Below are positions 6,501 to 10,893 of a DNA stretch of 10,893 nt, one piece after another. Each line of letters opens with the position of its first letter. Position 1 is the stretch's first letter. The notes beneath the pieces are model-generated. The model did no database searches. It was not told where the DNA came from and saw only the letters and a list, made by a program, of their open reading frames with translations. Source of the DNA: RPQJ01 sp035554635 (GTDB lineage Bacteria; Pseudomonadota; Gammaproteobacteria; Steroidobacterales; Steroidobacteraceae); contig DATMIB010000094.1 of the NCBI GenBank assembly GCA_035554635.1, positions 1 through 10,893 of the forward strand. Reading direction: 5' to 3'. The translations under genes and the position numbers were made by a program.

Positions 6501-7861
6501 ATCAGGTGTTCCGCCACGGCGCGGTAGGCCGGCAGCACGATCGGGTCGAACGTCACGGTGCTCGCGACGGGGTGCGACGAGAACCGCGCGATCACCGTCT
6601 CGGCCTTCGGGTCGACGTAGATCGCCTGGCCGTGAATGCCGCGCGCCATGAACACGCCGTGGTCGTCGTGCGCGATCCACCACTGGTCGCGGTAGCTCCA
6701 GCCGGACAGCGTCGGGTAAGCGGCCGACGCCGCAAACTTCGCGGGGTCGGCCCCCTGACGGATGCGTGCGATGACGGCGGCCGGCACGACCTGCTGGCCG
6801 TTGAACCGACCGTCGAGACGCATCATTTCGCCGAAGCGTGCAAGGTCGCGCAGTCGCGCATTGAGACCACCCGCCGCCACCGCGTTGCCGCCGCGGTCGA
6901 GCGCCATGAACGCATCGCCTTCCGCGCCGAGCCGGCTCCAGAGTCGCTGCTGCAGCACGACCTCGGGGCGCTCGCCGGTCACGCGTGCGATCAGCCAGCC
7001 GACGACGTCGGTGTTCGGCGAGCGGTAGACGAAGCGCTCGCCGTGCGTGCCGCCCTTGCCGAGCGTGCGCAGGTAGGCGTAGACGTCGTCCGGCCCGGTC
7101 ACGCCGGGTGGGTACGGAAACAGGCCGACGGCCCGTGCATACGCGGGGAACGACGACTTCGGATCGCCGTACACCTCCGAGTAGTCGATCGCGGTGGTCA
7201 TGTCGAGCACCTGTCGCACCGTCGCGTCGCCGAAGCCGCCCTGCGCGAGCTCCGGGAGGTAGCGCGACACGAGCGCGTGCTCGTCGAGCGCGCCCTCCGC
7301 GACGAGCATCGCCGCGATCGTGCCGAAGAACGACTTCGTGACCGAGAAGCACATGTGCGGCCGGCGTTCGTCGAGCGCGCCGAAATACTTCTCGTAGACG
7401 ATCCGGCCACGGTGCAGCACCACGATGCCGTCCGTGTAGACCGCCGGCAGTGCCTCGGCAAAGGTCATGGTCTGGCCCGTGTCCGAACGCGTGAACTCCA
7501 GGGCATCGAGGTTCGCCGGCGTGACGCGCGGCAGTTGCGCGACGGGGCCGTCGCCACGCGAGACGTTCGCGGTCGGGAACAGCTCACGCCAATGCGAGAA
7601 GCTCCAGCGCGATTGCGGGAAGCGGTAGAAGCTGCCGTCGCCGGCGCGGACGGTCTTGTCCGGAGGTGGCGGCGCGCCCTTCATCCAGCCGAGTGCGACC
7701 GGGTCGGATGCCACGGCGTCGGGCCACGGCGGCACGTCGCCGGTCGATGTGGTCGACGTCGCCGGCGCGGCGGCGGGGCCGCTCGCCACTCCCAGCAGCA
7801 GCACGAACAGGGCAGGCAGGCCCGCGACACGGCGGTCCGCGGCCAGGCGTGACGTGAACAT
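6491..7861 (-). CDS. Exported serine hydrolase, beta-lactamase/6-aminohexanoate-dimer hydrolase type
   Basis: The protein has 456 residues. The start is the ATG at 7861 (minus strand), preceded at 6 nt by AAGGGAG; the frame remains open upstream but that part is antisense to the antiporter gene. The N-terminus is a signal peptide: basic residues (RLAADRR), a hydrophobic core at about 13-28, and small residues ending near AAAPA at 30-34, so the enzyme is probably periplasmic or secreted. The catalytic SxxK motif is SVTK at 173-176. The second motif is YRSPNTD at 279-285, with the probable catalytic Tyr279. The C-terminal GIHGQ at 408-412 is at the usual third-motif position. The YxSxNTD form is typical of the NylB/EstB-like branch rather than true class C beta-lactamases, so an esterase or amide hydrolase activity is more likely than antibiotic resistance. 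The substrate is unknown. It converges on ppc and diverges from the antiporter gene. Confidence 0.88.
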   Translation of the reverse strand: MFTSRLAADRRVAGLPALFVLLLGVASGPAAAPATSTTSTGDVPPWPDAVASDPVALGWMKGAPPPPDKTVRAGDGSFYRFPQSRWSFSHWRELFPTANVSRGDGPVAQLPRVTPANLDALEFTRSDTGQTMTFAEALPAVYTDGIVVLHRGRIVYEKYFGALDERRPHMCFSVTKSFFGTIAAMLVAEGALDEHALVSRYLPELAQGGFGDATVRQVLDMTTAIDYSEVYGDPKSSFPAYARAVGLFPYPPGVTGPDDVYAYLRTLGKGGTHGERFVYRSPNTDVVGWLIARVTGERPEVVLQQRLWSRLGAEGDAFMALDRGGNAVAAGGLNARLRDLARFGEMMRLDGRFNGQQVVPAAVIARIRQGADPAKFAASAAYPTLSGWSYRDQWWIAHDDHGVFMARGIHGQAIYVDPKAETVIARFSSHPVASTVTFDPIVLPAYRAVAEHLMRQ

Positions 7862-7949
7862 GACGAGCTCCCTTCGAATCGGCGTGTCGTGGTTCGCCGT
7901 GCGACGCAGAGTACCAAGACGTCGTCGGCCAAACGAACCCCCGCCGTGC

Positions 7950-7955
7950 CATAAT
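7950..7955 (+). promoter_or_regulatory. Possible -10 box for the antiporter gene
   Basis: CATAAT differs from the sigma-70 consensus TATAAT at one base and sits in the only AT-rich patch upstream of mrpA, about 100 nt before its ATG. No good -35 hexamer lies 16-18 nt upstream, so any promoter here would be weak or activator-dependent. Confidence 0.35.
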
Positions 7956-7968
7956 TGCGCGCCCGCCC

Positions 7969-7978
7969 GTGAGCTCAC
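7969..7978. promoter_or_regulatory. 10-bp palindrome GTGAGCTCAC, possible operator
   Basis: This perfect palindrome lies 14 nt downstream of the possible -10 box, near the expected transcript start and early leader of mrpA. That position would suit a repressor site. It could also be a chance palindrome, since GAGCTC is common in this DNA. Confidence 0.25.
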
Positions 7979-8056
7979 ACAGACGAACCGGCGGCAGAGG
8001 CACCAAGACCCAGCGCTGAATCCTTTCCCACCGACGAACGAGGGCCCCGGCCAGCG

Positions 8057-10893
8057 ATGACCCTGACCCTGATCGTATTGCTGCCGTTCGCCGGCGCCTT
8101 GCTTGCGGCCTTCCTGCCTCCGAAGGCCCGTACCGCGGAATCGTGGCTCGCCGGCCTCGTCGCGCTGTCCTGCACGGCCCTGGTCGTGAGCCTTGCCCCG
8201 GCCGTGATCGACGGTGGCGTCGTGCGCGAGCGCCTCGAATGGGCGCCGCAGCTGGGGCTCGCGTTCTCGCTGCGCATGGACGGCTTCGCGTGGCTCTTTG
8301 CGCTGCTCGTGTCGCTCATGGGCGCGCTGGTCGTGCTCTACGCGCGCTACTACCTCTCGCCCGAGGACCCGGCCCAGCGCTTTTTCGCGTTCCTGCTCGC
8401 GTTCATGGGCGCGATGCTCGGCATCGTGCTGTCCGGCAACCTGGTGCAGCTCGCCGTGTTCTGGGAGCTGACCAGCCTGACCTCGTTCATGCTGATCGGC
8501 TACTGGTACCACCTGCGCGACGCGCGACGCGGCGCACGCATGTCGATGATGGTGACCGTCGCGGGCGGGCTGTGTCTGCTCGCCGGCGTCGTGATGCTCG
8601 GCGGTGTCGTCGGCAGCTACGAGCTCGACGACGTGCTCGCGGCCGGCGACCTGATCCGCGCGCACGACGCCTACCCGGCCATCGTCACGCTGGTCGCACT
8701 CGGCGCCCTGACCAAGAGCGCGCAGTTCCCGTTCCAGTTCTGGCTGCCGCACGCGATGGCGGCACCGACGCCGGTTTCGGCCTACCTGCACTCGGCCACG
8801 ATGGTGAAGGCGGGCGTGTTCCTGCTGGCGCGGCTGTGGCCCGTGCTGAGCGGCACCGACCTCTGGTTCGCGATCGTCGCGGGTGCGGGCCTCGCCTCGC
8901 TGCTGCTGGGCGGCCTCGCCGCGATGTTCCAGCGCGACATGAAGGGCGTGCTCGCCTACTCGACGATCAGCCACCTCGGGCTCATCACGCTGCTGCTCGG
9001 CATGAACGACCCGCTCGCGCTGGTCGCGGCCGTGTTCCACATGATGAACCACGCGACGTTCAAGGCGTCGCTGTTCATGGCCGCCGGCATCGTCGACCAC
9101 GAAACCGGCACGCGCGACCTGAAACGCCTGAGCGGCCTCGCCAAGGCGATGCCCGTGACCGCCGCCGTCGCCACCGTGGCCGCCGCCGCGATGGCGGGCG
9201 TGCCGTTGCTGAACGGCTTCCTGTCGAAGGAGATGTTCTTCTCCGCCACGACGCAGGCCGGCGAAGGCGCGCTGCTGCGCATCGGCCTGCCGGCCGCGGC
9301 CACGCTCGCCGGCATGTTCAGCGTCGCCTACTCGGTCCGCTTCATCCACCAGGTGTTCTTCGGCCGGCTCGCGACCGACCTGCCGCGCGCGCCGCACGAG
9401 CCGTCGCGTGGCATGCTGCTGTCGGGCATTTTGCTCGTGATCGCCTGCGTGCTCGTCGGTGTCGTGCCCGGCTACACGATCGGCCCGGTGCTGGCGACGG
9501 CCGTCGGCTCGATCCTCGGCGACCAGGTGCCGCATTACAGCCTCGCGCTCTGGCACGGTTTCAACGAGCCCGTGGTCATGAGCATCCTCGCGCTCGTCGG
9601 CGGCTACCTGATCTACCTGTTCCTCTACAAGCGCCACGAACGGGCGACCGGCGAACCGCTGATCCGCGCCCCGATCGACGGCCGCCGCGCGTTCGACATC
9701 GTCATGGTCACGCTGATCCGGTTCAGCGACCGGCTCGCACGCATCGTCAGTTCGCGCCGCCTGCAGGTGCAGTTGCTGCTGCTCGTGCTGGTGGCCTTCG
9801 CGGCCGCGGCCGTGCCGCTGCGCGGCGCCGGATGGCAGGTCGGCAGCATGCCGTTGACGCCGATCAACCCGGTGTTCGCACTGCTGTGGGTGGTCGGTGC
9901 GACCTGCGCGATCGGTGCCGCCAACCAGGGCAAATACCACCGCCTCGCGGCGCTGATCATGGTCGGCGGGGCCGGGCTCGTGACCGCGCTCACGTTCGCG
10001 TGGTTCTCGGCGCCGGACCTCGCGTTGACGCAGATCGCGGTCGAGGTCGTCACGACCGTGCTGCTGCTGCTCGGCCTGCGCTGGATGCCGCGCCGCCTCG
10101 AGGACCGCGAACTGCAGCGCCGCAACACCCGTGCCCGCGTGCGTCGTGGCCGCGACTTCCTGATCGCGGTGCTGTCGGGCATCGGTCTCGCGAGCCTCGC
10201 CTTCGCGGTGATGACGCGTGCGCCGGTCGAGGTGCTCGCACCGTATTTCGTCGAACGCTCGCTCGCCGAGGGCGGCGGCCGCAACGTCGTCAACGTGATC
10301 CTCGTCGATTTCCGCGGTTTCGACACGATGGGCGAGATCACGGTCGTGGCGGTCGTGGCACTCACGGTCTACGCGCTGCTGCGGCGGTTTCGCCCCGCCG
10401 CCGAGAGCCGGGCGAGCCTGCGCGAGCAGCGCGAAGAGGTCGCGCGCGCTGCGCTCGTGTCGGGCGACGGCCTGCCCGAAGGCTACCTGCGCATTCCGGC
10501 CACGATCGGCCGCGTGCTGCTGCCGATGGCGGGGCTCGTGGCGGTGTACTTCCTGCTGCGCGGCCACAACGCGCCCGGCGGCGGCTTTGTCGGCGGCCTG
10601 GTCATGGCCACGGCGATCATCGTGCAGTACATGACGAGCGGCGTGCTGTGGGTCGAGTCGCGGCTGCGGATCCACCCGCAGACCTGGATCGCGCTCGGCC
10701 TGCTCGGCGCCGGCACCGCGGGCATCGTCGCTTGGTTCGTCGGCTCGCCGTTCCTGACCAGCGTCGAGTGGGAGCCGCACCTGCCGGTCGTCGGTGCGCT
10801 GCACCTGTCGACCGTGCTGCTGTTCGACTTGGGCGTGTTCATGGTCGTGGTCGGCGCGACCGTGCTGATGCTGGTCGCAATCGCGCACCAGTC
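8057..10893 (+). CDS. mrpA: Mrp-type monovalent cation/H+ antiporter subunit A with fused B domain (3' partial)
   Basis: The frame is open from the ATG at 8057 to the window end (945 codons); the gene continues beyond. The start is supported by the typical opening MTLTLIVLLPFAGALLAAFL; the ribosome site is weak (GAGGG 12 nt upstream). The protein is an inner-membrane polytopic subunit of the multi-subunit Na+/H+ antiporter (Mrp, Mnh, Sha, Pha). The first roughly 600 residues are NuoL/ND5-like: FWELTS with E137, TKSAQFPFQFWLPHAM with K220, and HMMNHATFKA with H328, H332 and K336. E137 and K220 appear to match the essential Glu140 and Lys223 of Bacillus MrpA. An MbhD-like segment follows at about 610-690 (LALTQIAVEVV with E663), then an MbhE-like segment (VNVILVDFRGFDTMGEI with E760). 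From about 813 an MrpB/MnhB domain follows (GHNAPGGGFVGG at 836-847). This A-B fusion is the PhaAB form known from proteobacteria. The role is Na+ (or K+) export and pH homeostasis using the proton gradient. Subunits C to G are expected downstream. Confidence 0.93.
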   Translation, partial: MTLTLIVLLPFAGALLAAFLPPKARTAESWLAGLVALSCTALVVSLAPAVIDGGVVRERLEWAPQLGLAFSLRMDGFAWLFALLVSLMGALVVLYARYYLSPEDPAQRFFAFLLAFMGAMLGIVLSGNLVQLAVFWELTSLTSFMLIGYWYHLRDARRGARMSMMVTVAGGLCLLAGVVMLGGVVGSYELDDVLAAGDLIRAHDAYPAIVTLVALGALTKSAQFPFQFWLPHAMAAPTPVSAYLHSATMVKAGVFLLARLWPVLSGTDLWFAIVAGAGLASLLLGGLAAMFQRDMKGVLAYSTISHLGLITLLLGMNDPLALVAAVFHMMNHATFKASLFMAAGIVDHETGTRDLKRLSGLAKAMPVTAAVATVAAAAMAGVPLLNGFLSKEMFFSATTQAGEGALLRIGLPAAATLAGMFSVAYSVRFIHQVFFGRLATDLPRAPHEPSRGMLLSGILLVIACVLVGVVPGYTIGPVLATAVGSILGDQVPHYSLALWHGFNEPVVMSILALVGGYLIYLFLYKRHERATGEPLIRAPIDGRRAFDIVMVTLIRFSDRLARIVSSRRLQVQLLLLVLVAFAAAAVPLRGAGWQVGSMPLTPINPVFALLWVVGATCAIGAANQGKYHRLAALIMVGGAGLVTALTFAWFSAPDLALTQIAVEVVTTVLLLLGLRWMPRRLEDRELQRRNTRARVRRGRDFLIAVLSGIGLASLAFAVMTRAPVEVLAPYFVERSLAEGGGRNVVNVILVDFRGFDTMGEITVVAVVALTVYALLRRFRPAAESRASLREQREEVARAALVSGDGLPEGYLRIPATIGRVLLPMAGLVAVYFLLRGHNAPGGGFVGGLVMATAIIVQYMTSGVLWVESRLRIHPQTWIALGLLGAGTAGIVAWFVGSPFLTSVEWEPHLPVVGALHLSTVLLFDLGVFMVVVGATVLMLVAIAHQ

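Larger units (their letters stand above)
7862..8056. other. Divergent intergenic region between the hydrolase and mrpA
   Basis: These 195 bp carry the leaders of both divergent genes. Visible elements are the hydrolase ribosome binding site (AAGGGAG on the minus strand, 7868-7874), an AT-rich patch CCATAATTG near 7949-7957 in otherwise GC-rich DNA, and a 10-bp perfect palindrome at 7969-7978. No small gene or riboswitch is recognisable. Confidence 0.6.

Noticed and set aside
5226..6527. Plus-strand 433-codon frame overlapping ppc
   Set aside because: It is an Arg/Ala-rich shifted frame of ppc; the real frame carries the catalytic motifs.
6491..7861. Serine hydrolase as an antibiotic-resistance beta-lactamase
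   Set aside because: The second motif is YxSxNTD and the third GIHGQ, typical of NylB/EstB-like hydrolases; the canonical class C motifs YxN and KTG are not present in their usual form.
7862..10888. Upstream extension of the minus-strand hydrolase frame (about 1009 codons)
   Set aside because: It is antisense to a clear MrpA/MrpB coding sequence, is His/Arg/Gln/Asp-rich with no recognisable domain, and the hydrolase has its own ATG, ribosome binding site and signal peptide at 7861.

Overview
The window is GC-rich DNA (third codon positions almost all G or C) that looks like chromosome of a proteobacterium. A gammaproteobacterium, perhaps near the Xanthomonadales or Chromatiales, is the best guess. 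The guess rests on a long bacterial-type PEP carboxylase, a fused MrpA/MrpB antiporter subunit, a PA2169-like four-helix-bundle protein and short GC-rich palindromic repeats. It is an inference from gene content; no taxonomic marker is present.

Left part (1-2884): the 3' part of a large plus-strand gene for a TM0106-type protein, an RNase H-like nuclease joined to a superfamily 1 helicase. Two tandem copies of a 53-bp palindromic repeat follow its stop codon directly. Middle (2885-6480): a small DUF2383/PA2169-like protein with a clear ribosome binding site, a 223-bp gap holding two strong hairpins, then the PEP carboxylase gene ppc. A third copy of the 53-bp repeat sits inside ppc, in frame, just upstream of the conserved GGDRDGNP motif.

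Right part (6481-10893): a minus-strand gene for an exported serine hydrolase of the beta-lactamase/6-aminohexanoate-dimer hydrolase type converges on ppc, with only 10 bp between the stop codons and a shared hairpin. Divergent from it, across a 195-bp intergenic region, starts a very large plus-strand gene for the A subunit (A and B domains fused) of an Mrp-type monovalent cation/H+ antiporter. It runs off the right end, and the other mrp genes are expected beyond the window. This gene is easily missed because it has no stop codon in the window and because the antisense strand is also open along its whole length.

The genes look like housekeeping and accessory functions rather than one pathway: DNA processing, anaplerotic CO2 fixation, a periplasmic or secreted hydrolase, and Na+/H+ and pH homeostasis. 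I see no tRNA, rRNA, CRISPR array, transposase or defence island. The most notable signal is the palindromic repeat family, which occurs both between genes and as an in-frame insertion in an essential-type metabolic enzyme.
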